Assembly (NCBI GenBank): GCA_024637145.1
Contig: JAGXFQ010000012.1
Span: forward strand, 56,283 to 120,282
DNA length: 64,000 nucleotides
Direction: 5' to 3'
DNA from: Desulfobulbaceae bacterium
GTDB taxonomy: Bacteria > Desulfobacterota > Desulfobulbia > Desulfobulbales > SURF-16
The first letter of the stretch is position 1. Every line of letters begins with the position of its first letter. The notes under the pieces are model-generated. The model had not been told where the DNA came from. It saw only the letters and a list, made by a program, of their open reading frames with translations, and searched no databases. Below are positions 53,708 to 63,900 of the stretch, piece after piece. The translations under genes were made by a program, and so were the position numbers.

Positions 53708-54902
53708 TACTCTTTGCAACCTGCCTTCTTTTGCTGCCTTTACCGGCAAGTTGTTGTAGCGTCATAAAACTGGTTATCTCGTTCTTTGCCGCCTTTTCCA
53801 TCTCCTTAAAGGAGATGGCCATGCCGATATCATATCCCCCTTTTTTTTCTGGCTTTACACGGACAACAGAGCCAATCAAAAACAGGGGTTCTTTGTTCAA
53901 GACGGGGATGTTCACTTCGATATGCGACCCCACATCAAGGGAATACGCCGCCTTAAACAACATGCCCCCCATACAAATATCTTTACTGACCCCGGCAAGA
54001 GGCAGGGTTGAATCCAAACCAATTTTCTTTATCTTGATCGGCCGCACAAGTTTGCGGCGTGGATAACTTCGTTGTTTTTCATCGGCAAAGAGCGCTATGT
54101 TGTTTTTACCCCTGGCTTTTGCCTGGTAAAGAGCCCTATCTGCCATATTCAACAAAAGATACCCATCAGGGGCATCTCCCGGATAGGAGGCAAGTCCCCC
54201 ACTAATTGTAAAAGAGCGGGGATGGCTATCGATGGAAAGGACGAGACCCTCGATATTCTGCCGAATTCTTTCTGCGAGTACAAGGGCGCTTTGCTCACTC
54301 GTATTGGGGAGAATGATGACAAATTCCTCACCTCCATAGCGGATTGGCACATCCCCCGACCTTGATTCTTTCCTGATAACATCAGCTATAGCCGCAAGAG
54401 CCTTATCCCCAGCCTGATGGCCATAAGTATCATTAAAAATTTTAAAATCATCGACATCAATAAACAAAATAGTCAACTCAGCGTTATGTCGTTTTGCCAA
54501 GGCAATATTACTATTAAGAACTTCCCAAAAAGATGCTCTATGAAGAAGACCTGTGAGATTATCATGCCTTGAATCTCTCAACACCTTTTCGAAGGTATCA
54601 AACTCAAGAATCATTGAATTTTTAAAAGAATAATGCGAGCTACTCAGATAATCCAACACCACCGCAAAAAGAGCTATATCACGCCCCAAATAAAAAGATA
54701 ATGATTCCCGTTGTTCGATGATATCAAACCAATTCTTTCTGGCGGTATAAGGCGGAAAATCAAGGTCTGTGAAAAGTTTAAAAAAAGCCTGACAAACACC
54801 ATCACCTTCTTTTTCAATAAGGTTATTCATCCCCTCAATAAACTTTCCCTCGTTTGGAGCATCGTTTCTATTTTTCAAAACCGAGGCCTTGATTGATTCC
54901 AT
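53685..54902 (-). CDS. GGDEF-PilZ diguanylate-cyclase-like protein
   Basis: 405 residues; ATG 54902 gives MESIKASVLKN. The N-terminal about 125 residues are helical, of unknown type. The GGDEF domain (about 130-290) has the active site RYGGEEFV and five residues before it an RSGD sequence that fits the RxxD inhibitory site, so product feedback is likely. The C-terminal about 120 residues look like a PilZ domain (RPIKIKKIGLDST..., DICMGGMLFKA, GYDIGMAISF), which binds c-di-GMP. It both makes and senses c-di-GMP, a signal that often raises EPS output. Confidence 0.88.
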   Translation of the reverse strand: MESIKASVLKNRNDAPNEGKFIEGMNNLIEKEGDGVCQAFFKLFTDLDFPPYTARKNWFDIIEQRESLSFYLGRDIALFAVVLDYLSSSHYSFKNSMILEFDTFEKVLRDSRHDNLTGLLHRASFWEVLNSNIALAKRHNAELTILFIDVDDFKIFNDTYGHQAGDKALAAIADVIRKESRSGDVPIRYGGEEFVIILPNTSEQSALVLAERIRQNIEGLVLSIDSHPRSFTISGGLASYPGDAPDGYLLLNMADRALYQAKARGKNNIALFADEKQRSYPRRKLVRPIKIKKIGLDSTLPLAGVSKDICMGGMLFKAAYSLDVGSHIEVNIPVLNKEPLFLIGSVVRVKPEKKGGYDIGMAISFKEMEKAAKNEITSFMTLQQLAGKGSKRRQVAKSTTNIVEM

Positions 54903-55423
54903 AGTGCTCCCCTTACAATTCATACAGACATTACCCTCTTAATGTCGATTTTTTCTTTTAACAATCTATTTACCTCTGCCCTCAGACATAAAACAGATAT
55001 GTTGCCCATAAAAGTCAGGTCAAAAGTTTGCATGAGGAGAGACAAATAAAAAAATCACATTCTTGTGAGCGTATCCGCTCAATTACCAATATAAAATGTC
55101 CCCCAAAGGACCTTCTTTTCGCAAAAAAAAATCCGGCAACAACGGCAAGACGCGAGTCAAAAACAACCTTACCTGAACAAATACAGCTGAGTTGGAACAA
55201 CATGGACTGATTCCACAATGCTCTTAATACAAAAAAGCAATATCCAAGCCAGCACAATATTATTTTAAAAATTATTAAATATTACGAGAAGTTAAGAACT
55301 TTACCGCCAAGTTAAGCGCTTGGCAAGAGAGCTCAACAAGAACAAAAATCCGCATTACCGGAAACTACGAGGCAGAACAGAGGATAATGCGCTATACAAA
55401 TAAGACTCAGAGGGAAACCTAAT
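54903..55423. other. intergenic stretch without a supported gene
   Basis: 520 bases between the GGDEF gene and the ExeA-type ATPase gene. A small hairpin (GCCAAG/CTTGGC, 55305-55323) is visible near the ATPase gene's end. The rest should hold the GGDEF promoter. A 60-codon plus-strand frame there has no family character. Confidence 0.5.
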
Positions 55424-57031
55424 TCAAGAAGAAGAACCTGGCAGAACGATTTCCAACTCGACCCGTCGGGCCGCTTCTGCGGTTGGAGGAGATAACGTTT
55501 CATCTGCAGATGAGGCCTCGGAGATGAGACCCAGCGTGGTAATTTTCGCCACATCCACACCTCTTGCCTCAAGAAATGTCTTAACAATATCCGCCCTGAA
55601 CTTCGCTAGTTTCTTATTATAGCGGGCAGTGCCCGAGCTATCCGTATACCCCCTGATAATTATCCGACCACCACTTAACTCTTTGAAGCGATCAGAAAAA
55701 ATCTTCAAATCCTCAATGTATTGAGGGGCAGGTGAAATAGAATCTATGGGAAAGAATATTTGCATTTTTTTTGCATAACGTGGCGCTTGCGAGAGAGCCG
55801 TTTTGCCCCTTGTGGTCGCATCAAGATTACCTGGCGATCTCTTTTTATCACCAATATCCGCGGCAAGCGATGGAGGCAACTCCTCTTCTCCTCCCTGTTC
55901 TTTACTCTGTCCCCTTACCCTCAGTACAACCTCCGTCATTTCAGCCAAAATTCCCTGAACCAAATCATTTTTCAGCAAAGGCGCCGCAGGTGGAATAAGC
56001 AAAGAAGATGATGCCGATATCTGTTCATCCTGACCCTCAAGGCGGGCAGAAGATTGCTGAGGGGGCATATTGTGGGTCATGTCATAAAAATAAAGACTCG
56101 AACCCAGCAACAATATCAAAAAGAGGGTGGTTAACATCCTCTTGTCACGAAACAATTGCCAAGAGGAAGATGACTGGTCTTTACCATCATCTTCGATATG
56201 AATATTTTTTTTGGCAGTGATTGGCTGCATTGACATATCAATTTCAGCATAACAATCTTTAACAATCTTTTTACCAATCGTTTTTTCTCCGAGAACAAAT
56301 CCTGTCAACAAACATCTGTCACAGAGTATGTTTATCAGACGAGGATATCCATTTGTGAATTTAAGTATTTCCTTGACAGCATCATTTTTAAAAATTTTTC
56401 TGTTAGCTCCCGCCTTAAAAAGCCGAAAATCTATATACTTACCAACTTCAGAACATGTTAATGGTTTAATATTGTAACTGGCCGTTATTCTTTGCCTAAT
56501 AGCTTTATTTCTATCCTGCAAAAGGATATCATTAAATTCATTTTGTCCTACAAAGAAAATACTTATGAGCTTATTGCCATCTACCTCAATATTAGAAAGA
56601 CATCTTATCTCTTCCAAAAGAAGATTATTTAAACGCTGAGACTCATCAATAATCAGTAATATTTTTTTGCCATTATAATAATTTTGTGTCAGAAATTTTC
56701 TAAACGATGCAAGAAATTCTCCTTTTGTAGAAAATCTATCCGGCATACCAAAGGCATAGGAAATATAATTATACAAATCAAGCGTAGACAGATCTGGATC
56801 CTGGATAGTGGCAATTAAGGTGTCAGCCCCCTGCCCTCTCAACAGCGCATTAATCAATGTTGTTTTGCCGGTGCCAACATCTCCGGTAAGAAGCAGGAAG
56901 CTCTTATGGCCAAGCACTCCATACTGTAAGATAGCCAGGGCCTCTTTATGCTTCTCCCCCAACCAGAGAAATCTCGGGTCAGTATTAATTTGAAACGGAT
57001 TCTGGGTAAGATGGTAAAAATCTTCAAACAT
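55424..57031 (-). CDS. ExeA-type ATPase with C-terminal OmpA domain, EPS-associated
   Basis: 535 residues. Residues about 1-270 are an AAA ATPase of the ExeA/XrtA-associated type (TIGR03015-like): MFEDFYHLTQNPFQINTDP, Walker A LLLTGDVGTGKTTLINAL, Walker B ILLIIDESQRL, then NGYPRLINILCDRCL. A single membrane helix (about 300-320, MLTTLFLILLLGSSLYFY) crosses to the periplasm. The end (about 425-535) is an OmpA-like peptidoglycan-binding domain: FFPIDSIS, GGRIIIRGYTDSSGTARYNKKLAKFRADIVKTFLEARGV. It would couple ATP use to cell-wall attachment during secretion, an inference from the architecture. XrtA-type loci usually carry this ATPase. Confidence 0.85.
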   Translation of the reverse strand: MFEDFYHLTQNPFQINTDPRFLWLGEKHKEALAILQYGVLGHKSFLLLTGDVGTGKTTLINALLRGQGADTLIATIQDPDLSTLDLYNYISYAFGMPDRFSTKGEFLASFRKFLTQNYYNGKKILLIIDESQRLNNLLLEEIRCLSNIEVDGNKLISIFFVGQNEFNDILLQDRNKAIRQRITASYNIKPLTCSEVGKYIDFRLFKAGANRKIFKNDAVKEILKFTNGYPRLINILCDRCLLTGFVLGEKTIGKKIVKDCYAEIDMSMQPITAKKNIHIEDDGKDQSSSSWQLFRDKRMLTTLFLILLLGSSLYFYDMTHNMPPQQSSARLEGQDEQISASSSLLIPPAAPLLKNDLVQGILAEMTEVVLRVRGQSKEQGGEEELPPSLAADIGDKKRSPGNLDATTRGKTALSQAPRYAKKMQIFFPIDSISPAPQYIEDLKIFSDRFKELSGGRIIIRGYTDSSGTARYNKKLAKFRADIVKTFLEARGVDVAKITTLGLISEASSADETLSPPTAEAARRVELEIVLPGSSS

Positions 57032-57472
57032 ATCAAAGCTCCCCGCAGAGATGATCCCACAAAAGCGGTTACCAGCAACAAATACTCAAAAAGTTGTTGC
57101 CGGAGACAACAACACCCTCTGGTGCCCCTCCTTGACCTCAAGAGCAATCAAAATTTCCATAAATCCGGCAATAGTATATCATCATTAAATTTCATCTCAA
57201 AATCAAGGGGCAAGCTGCTTCCCTGCCCTCTCGCCCAGGTCCGCTTCTGCATTTTCCACGGAAGCACCGCAAGTTAATTAAATCAAAAAAGGTTATTCTC
57301 CTGACAAGATATATGAACTTTGCATTGGACCTGACTTATGGTAATGACAAGTTTTAATATAAATACCTAGGGAAATTTTCCTGTACGCCAAACGCCCTTT
57401 CCCCCTCTGCTTACAAGCAGTTACACATGAGGACTTCAATCAAAAGAACCCTTCACACAAAAGACTATTACC
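57032..57472. other. divergent intergenic region (ATPase gene and response regulator)
   Basis: 441 bases without a supported gene, between the divergent ATPase (minus) and response regulator (plus). It holds a candidate sigma-70 promoter for the response regulator (CTGACT 57331-57336, 18-base spacer, TAATAT 57355-57360). The ATPase promoter is not resolved. Confidence 0.45.
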
Positions 57473-57841
57473 ATGAAAAAAATACTCGTAATTGATGATG
57501 AACCTTTAATGAGAACTTTTCTGAGAGCAACCCTTGAACATGCTGGTTACGAGGTCAAAGAGGCCCCTGACGGCAATGAAGGCCTCCACCTATTCCACAC
57601 ATATTCTCCTGATTTAATAATAACAGATATGATCATGCCAGATAAAGACGGCATTGAACTCATTATGGAAATAAGAAAAAGTGAATCTGCCATTAAACTC
57701 ATAGCAATTTCCGGAGGCGGCTATATTCCGGCTGAGAAATACCTTACCCTTGCCAAGGCACTGAATATCGACACCTGTTTACAGAAACCATTTGATAGTC
57801 ACCAAATTGTCTCCGCCGTTAAAAAAGTGCTTGAACCCTAA
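57473..57841 (+). CDS. single-domain response regulator (CheY-like)
   Basis: 122 residues, only a receiver domain. Acidic pocket DDE near residues 8-10, phospho-acceptor Asp in LIITDMIMP (about residue 53), conserved Thr/Ser region AISGG and Lys in CLQKPFD. It has no output domain, so it works through another protein. Its kinase is not in the window. It lies between two intergenic regions and is close to the EPS genes. A short hairpin (57998-58017) follows at a distance. Confidence 0.92.
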   Translation: MKKILVIDDEPLMRTFLRATLEHAGYEVKEAPDGNEGLHLFHTYSPDLIITDMIMPDKDGIELIMEIRKSESAIKLIAISGGGYIPAEKYLTLAKALNIDTCLQKPFDSHQIVSAVKKVLEP

Positions 57842-58169
57842 AAAATATCCTCTCGCCGACCTTAGCAACCCGTTGTTTCTCTTAACAGATTATCTTTAGA
57901 AGCAGAAACGCTTTAGAGAGCACTCCTATCAACTCCAGCATTCAATTCTCTACCAAAAAGGGCCAATTTGTCCGGCACTGCCCCTTTCTCCTTCCCCAAA
58001 AGCCCGACCGGGCTTTTCACAACTCATCGCCGTCACAAAGACATTGACTTTTCTCAAGGGAATTGAACAATAATATGTATATCTGTTTCGGTTTTCGGAG
58101 CTCATCTTCAGAGTAACTGTTGACCTTCATTAAACAACACCCTAATTAAACTTTCCTCGAGGTTTTCAA
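57842..58169. other. intergenic stretch with a weak terminator hairpin
   Basis: 328 bases without a supported gene. A hairpin AAAAGCCC/GGGCTTTT (57998-58005 and 58010-58017) has only four T in its tail, so it is at most a weak terminator of the response-regulator transcript. The promoter of the dehydrogenase gene should lie to its right. Confidence 0.5.
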
Positions 58170-59498
58170 ATGCCGCCATCCTCTTTAGCTAATCTCCGTG
58201 AAAAAATAGAAAAAAACTCTTTCATTCTTGGGGTCATCGGCCTGGGCTATGTTGGTCTGCCGCTCTGCCTCACTTTTCTCCGCAAGGGCACCTCTGTTAT
58301 TGGTTTTGACCTGGACACCAAAAAAATTCAGAGTATTGCCAAAGGCAAAAGCTACATAAAACATATTCCCTCTGTTGAACTGGCCGAACATATCAAAAAA
58401 GGCTCCTTTACTGCCACCACCGAATTTACGCAACTTAACCGACCGGATGCCCTCCTGATCTGCGTGCCGACCCCCCTTACCAAGAGTCGAGAACCTGACC
58501 TTCAGTTTATAGAGGCCACCGGGCGGGCCATTGCCAAGGCAATCCGTCCCGGGCAGATTATCATCTTGGAAAGCACAACCTATCCAGGAACCACTGTTGA
58601 GGTTTTGCAACCCATTCTCGAAGAAAGCGGCCTTAAGGCAGGTGTTGATTTTGGTCTTGCTTTTTCACCTGAACGTGAAGATCCTGGCAATCCAAAATTT
58701 GCCACCGCCAATATCGCCAAGGTGGTTGGCGGCATCAATGCCTTATCATCGGAACTGGCCCAAAAAATCTATGAGGTAGCACTGGAAACGGTGATTCCGG
58801 TCTCATCGACCCAAGTCGCAGAGATGACCAAGCTCCTGGAGAACATCTTTCGCAGCGTTAATATTGCTCTGGTCAATGAGCTCAAGGTCTTGTGTCTACG
58901 CATGGATATCAGTATCTGGGAGGTTATTGCAGCGGCCAGCAGCAAGCCCTTCGGCTTCATGCCCTTTTATCCGGGCCCGGGATTGGGCGGACACTGCATC
59001 CCCATTGACCCGTTTTACCTCACTTCAAAGGCAAGGGAATTCGATATCCCCACCCGCTTTATTGAGCTGGCAGGCGAAATAAACTCCAACATGCCCTATT
59101 TTGTTGTGCAAAGGGTCATGGACGCCTTGAACCAACAAGACAAATCGTTGAAAGGGGCATCTCTTCTTCTGCTCGGTGCCGCTTATAAAAAGGATGTTGA
59201 CGACGACAGGGAGTCCCCCACCTACAAATTACTTGATTTGCTGTTAGAAAAGGGGGCTGATGTCGGTTATAATGACCCTTACATCCCCACCCTCCGTCCT
59301 GGCCGAAAGCATAGTTACGATCTAACCAGCACGTCTCTCACTGCAGAGAATCTCCAGGCCGCCGATTGCGTTATTATAGCCACAGATCATAGCGCCTATG
59401 ACTACGACTTTATCCTGCAACATTCGAGACTTATTGTCGACACACGTAATGTCTTTGTGGGCAAAAAAGGAGCGGAAGAAAAGGTTGTGATGTCATAA
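58170..59498 (+). CDS. UDP-sugar 6-dehydrogenase (WbpA/TviB-like)
   Basis: 442 residues. NAD-binding start: GVIGLGYVGLPLCLTF (GxGxxG, about residues 17-32). Catalytic Cys in GPGLGGHCIPIDPFYL, C-terminal nucleotide-sugar domain from about 320 on (LLLGAAYKKDVDDDRESPTYKLLDLL). It oxidises a UDP-hexose or UDP-N-acetylhexosamine to the uronic acid for polysaccharide building. The GFMPFYPGPGLGGHC stretch is typical of the UDP-GlcNAc/GalNAc dehydrogenase branch, but the substrate is not proven. It stands alone on the plus strand. Confidence 0.93.
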   Translation: MPPSSLANLREKIEKNSFILGVIGLGYVGLPLCLTFLRKGTSVIGFDLDTKKIQSIAKGKSYIKHIPSVELAEHIKKGSFTATTEFTQLNRPDALLICVPTPLTKSREPDLQFIEATGRAIAKAIRPGQIIILESTTYPGTTVEVLQPILEESGLKAGVDFGLAFSPEREDPGNPKFATANIAKVVGGINALSSELAQKIYEVALETVIPVSSTQVAEMTKLLENIFRSVNIALVNELKVLCLRMDISIWEVIAAASSKPFGFMPFYPGPGLGGHCIPIDPFYLTSKAREFDIPTRFIELAGEINSNMPYFVVQRVMDALNQQDKSLKGASLLLLGAAYKKDVDDDRESPTYKLLDLLLEKGADVGYNDPYIPTLRPGRKHSYDLTSTSLTAENLQAADCVIIATDHSAYDYDFILQHSRLIVDTRNVFVGKKGAEEKVVMS

Positions 59499-59975
59499 GA
59501 CCGGATTCTTCATTATCCATGCCTCCACCAATCCCACTTTGGTGACAAAATAATCATCCTGCCCTGACCAACTATTTCCGGGAAACAGGAAACTTCCCTC
59601 TGCCTAAGACCATACAATATACTCATTAGCGCTAGTGCCGCCGGCAATAATTCGGAAAACAGGAATTCCATCTTTTCTGCCTCTCTTCTCAGAGGGCAGC
59701 GAAGTTCCCCCAAGAGGTATCAAAAAGATTAACCCCCCGTCACCAGGGACTTTCAGTAAAAAAATACCCCTCTGGTATTTTTTTTGCATATTCAAGTAAG
59801 AAGTTATTTATTCTGAAAGGAGTTGGGTAAGCGGCTAAGGAAGTGGCGTTCCCACAATAAAAAAAATTGGCCTCTGCAACTGCCCCTGCCGGACTGATAT
59901 AAACATGTAGAATCAACATTTCGAAGCTCTTAAACAGTAAAAAAAAAGAGGTCCGGACCAAGGGAGGGACACATA
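59499..59975. other. intergenic region with a sigma-54-like site
   Basis: 477 bases without a supported gene, AT-rich in its second half. The main item is a sigma-54-like element at 59773-59787, recorded separately. The remainder is featureless to me. Confidence 0.5.
59773..59787 (+). promoter_or_regulatory. sigma-54-like -24/-12 promoter element
   Basis: TGGTATTTTTTTTGC keeps the GG and GC at the exact sigma-54 spacing (consensus TGGCAC-N5-TTGC) and matches the -12 TTGC; the -24 box is TGGTAT instead of TGGCAC. It lies about 190 bases before the MshEN-domain gene. PEP-CTERM systems are known to use sigma-54 with PrsK/PrsR, so it fits the setting. Confidence 0.45.
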
Positions 59976-60779
59976 ATGAAAGCCCAATTGCAGCTAGGAG
60001 AAATACTCATCAAGAAAAATCTGGTCTCTGAGGAAGAAATAGCGGAGGTTCTTAAGATCCAGGTAAGCAGTAATCGAAGAGTTGGATACCTCTTGGTAAA
60101 AATGGGTTTTATAGATAGTGACCAACTCATGTCCGCCTTGGCCGAGCAACTGCAAATTCCGGTAATTACCATAGAGGATAAATTCTCCTCTGAGGTGAAA
60201 AAGGTCATTCCCCGCTATCTCTGCCAAAAATACAGCATACTCCCACTTGAAAAAAAGCCCCACAATGTGCTTTCTTTGGCCATGGTCGACCCACTGGACA
60301 ATGAGGCCATCTCAAATATTGAAAATTTCACAGGCATGGTTGTTGAAACAAATCTTGCTCGCCATGGTGACATTACAGCGAACATAAGCCGTAAGATCCC
60401 TTTTTCCTGGCAAGATATTTTTAACCAGCAAAGCTATGGCCTGGCAGCAAAAGTAGCGACAGCCTGTGTACTTATCCTCTTCGTCATCTTGAGTATTTTT
60501 GCGGCCCGCTATGTCTATTTTGAGAAATATGGGACCATGTCCGTGGTTGGCGACTCAACCATTTACAAAAACCATGACATCATGATCGATGTTCAAAAAA
60601 GCGGCAAGATATCCCTGCTCGGCAGAGGAGCGCGGGCCAGCGGCTTTTACTCAGCAACCTTCAACGATCTCAATTCTCTCCAAGCATTTATTCAGAAAAA
60701 AAAGAATGATTTTTCTGAAAAACAGTATCAGTGGCTGACCTGGGCTCTAGAAAATAAAATTAAAGAAAAAGCTGCATAG
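59976..60779 (+). CDS. MshEN-domain membrane protein
   Basis: 267 residues. The N-terminal about 150 residues resemble the MshEN/GspE-N domain, the c-di-GMP-binding end of type II secretion and pilus ATPases: LGEILIKKNLVSEEEIAEVLKIQ, RVGYLLVKMGFIDSDQLMSALAEQL, LPLEKKPHNVLSLAMVDPLDNEAI. No ATPase follows; instead a membrane helix (about 160-180, VATACVLILFVILSIFAARY) leads to a short C-terminal domain. It may be a c-di-GMP-responsive membrane factor, which is inference. It lies 153 bases upstream of the large surface protein on the same strand. Confidence 0.78.
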   Translation: MKAQLQLGEILIKKNLVSEEEIAEVLKIQVSSNRRVGYLLVKMGFIDSDQLMSALAEQLQIPVITIEDKFSSEVKKVIPRYLCQKYSILPLEKKPHNVLSLAMVDPLDNEAISNIENFTGMVVETNLARHGDITANISRKIPFSWQDIFNQQSYGLAAKVATACVLILFVILSIFAARYVYFEKYGTMSVVGDSTIYKNHDIMIDVQKSGKISLLGRGARASGFYSATFNDLNSLQAFIQKKKNDFSEKQYQWLTWALENKIKEKAA

Positions 60780-60932
60780 AAAAATATTTGCCGCGCAGTG
60801 GCTCAAAATTCTCCGCTGGGGCAGAAGCCATTTGGTGGGCATAGAGCAAGAACCTTGATTCTAGAAGAACCTAAGGTGCGATTTTCTCCGTAGCAACTCA
60901 TCATCCAAATCATGCACACGGGGTAACAAAAT

Positions 60933-63900
60933 ATGACTGATCATTTTCCACATACCCCGATATTATCAAAGCAACCGGCAAGAAGACCAATCGCCATCAA
61001 AATAGCACTCCTCCTCCCCCTTACATTACTTTACCTGATAGGTTCTCCCCCCTCTTCCCTTGCTGCCATCATCTCGCCGATACAATTTGAATGGAATTAT
61101 GACACAACCCTGCCCGGACTGATGGGTTACACGATTTACCAGGACAACCAACCTATTGCCAACATTCCCGACCCATATTCTCTCTCTACTGAGCTTAATG
61201 TTTTCCTTGAAGTAGGCGCCCAAAACACCTTTACCATCACCGCATACGACAATCTCGGCAACGTGAGCAACCCCTCACTCCCATATCTCATAGCTGTCCC
61301 CCCAGAAGATGATTCAGGCAACATCCCGCCGGTTGCATCCCTAGATATTTCCTCAGTAAGCGGCCCTGCCCCCCTTACTGTTGATGTGAGCGCCAGCAGG
61401 TCCATCGATTATGACGGGATGATAATTGCCTATGCCTGGGATCTCGGCGATGGCGGCTTCTCAAACTATGAAAAAGATTTTTACACTTTTGACGCCCCCG
61501 GCATGTATACCGTTATCCTTGATGTTACCGATGACAGTGGTTCCCTCTCTACAGCAGAAACAACCGTCACAGTCACCGACCCCCAAGCTACAACAAATGA
61601 ACCTCCGACAGCCTTATTATACACAACAACCAATAGCGGTCCAGCGCCGCTGGATGTTCTCTTTGACGGCACAGACTCAACGGATTCAGATGGTATTATA
61701 AATGACTACCTCTGGGATTTTGGCGATGGCAATTCTGCCAGTGGAAGTTTTGTCAATTATACATACACGGCCATCGGCATCTTTACGGGGCAATTATCAG
61801 TTACCGACGATGGCGGGGCCTCAGCCACTGACCAAACCGAGATCACTGTTACCGCCTCTGATACTCTCAACAATCCTCCCTCGGCTGTTATAAATGCAGA
61901 CCCGCTAACCGGTGCCGCACCACTGACAACTACTTTTTCTGGTTCTAACTCTACCGATCCAGATGGGGTAATCATATCCTACAATTGGGATTTTGGTGAC
62001 GGATCCATCGCAAGTAGCGCCGATGCAACCCACCGATATATTACTTCTGGAACCTACACGGCCACCCTTACCGTCACTGACGAGTTCGGCGATACCGGCC
62101 TGTCCCGAGTGATCATCTCCGTCACCGATCCTGTTCTGCCCACCACACAAGAAGTTGTCGACGACTTTAATGTGGACACCACCCCTGACTATACAAGTAT
62201 CACAGGGGCGCTTTCAGTCAGCAACGGTGTAGCGCACGGACAGGTGTGGAGGACCACGCTTGCCTATCACAACACGCCACTGGGCTCCTCCGATCACTGG
62301 GTGCAGGCGGAGGTGGCATACAACGGCGGAAGTGAAAGCGGAGGGGTTACGGGCCGGGTGAACGAAATCAACAAAACAGGCTACTATACTCGATTCGAGT
62401 CTGAAAGAATCGCCCTCTATCGTTTCAGCGAAACCACCCGGTCCTGGCTGAGCATGCATGCCGGACAATATCAGTCCGGCACCTATTCCGTGCGGATGCA
62501 AATTTCCGGGAGTACCATACGGGTTTTTGTGGACGGTGTATTAGTTATTGAACAGTCGGATACAACCTACCCAACCGGAAATCATGCCGGCCTCTCAATT
62601 TATAGGGGGATTACCGATATCACTGCGGATAATTTCAAGGCGGGCACCGAAGCCCCTCCGCCTTTAACGCAGCAAAACAACGCGCCGGTTGCACAGAGTA
62701 CCAGCATTACCACCACTGAGGATAGCCCGATAAGTGGCACATTTATCGTTTCCGATCTAGACGGCAATGAACTGACCGCGGAAATCGTCAGCAATGGCAC
62801 GCTGGGCACAGCCGTGATTACCAATCCTCTGACTGGCGCCTACACATATACGCCAAACAACAATATCTCAGGTATCGACACCTTCACCTTCAAGGTTAAC
62901 GACGGCACGGAAGACTCGAATAAGGCCACGGTTACCGTTACCATTACCGAGGTCAACGATCCTCCTACAGCGCAAGCCGACACTGCAGTCTGCAGTGAAA
63001 ATGCATCCGTGATCATAGATGCTCTGGCCAATGATTCCGACATCGAAGGTGACCTCCTGATTATCTCCGGAGTCGGCCAACCCGCCCACGGCACTGCCGT
63101 GATATCGAACAACCAGATCCTCTATACACCAGCGGCAAATTACAACGGCACGGATTCATTCTCATACCAGATTACTGACAACCGAGGCGGCACGGCCACA
63201 GGCGTAATAGAGGTCAGCGTCACGGAAGTTAACTTTCCGCCATTAACCGTTGATTCCAGCCTAATCACCCAAGAAAACAATGCAGCCACTGGCATACTCA
63301 CAGCCAGTGATGAGGATGGCGACAACCTCATTTTCTCCATCGTTAAAAACGGGATTCTTGGTACGGCAGTAGTTACCGATAAGGCTACCGGCGCCTACAC
63401 CTACACGCCAAATCTCAACATCAGTGGCGTCGACACCTTCACATTCAAGACAAATGATGGTTCTGCAGACTCCAATATCGCCACCATCACCGTCACCATC
63501 GAGAAAACCCCGGTGGGTGGTGAAATACTTGACGACTTCAATGTGGACACCACCCCGGACTATACAAGTATCACAGGCGATCTTTCAGTCAGCAACGGTG
63601 TAGCACACGGACAGATGTGGAGGACCACGCTTGCCTATCACAACACGCCACTGGGCTCCTCCGATCACTGGGTGCAGGCGGAGGTGGCATACAACGGCGG
63701 AAGTGAAAGCGGAGGGGTTACGGGCCGGGTGGACGAGACCAACAAAACAGGCTACTATACCCGATTCGAGTCTGAAAGAATCGCCCTCTATCGTTTCAGC
63801 GAAACCACCCGGACCTGGCTGAGCATGTATGCCGGACAATATCAGTCCGGCACCTATTCCGTGCGGATGCAAATTTCCGGGAGTACTATACGGGTTTTTG

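Noticed and set aside
59499..59975. A c-di-GMP (GEMM) riboswitch upstream of the MshEN gene
   Set aside because: Conserved GEMM blocks could not be found in order on either strand.
60820..60860. Second sigma-54-like site before the large surface protein
   Set aside because: TGGTGGGCATAGAGC has GG and GC at the right spacing but GAGC instead of TTGC, so it is too weak.
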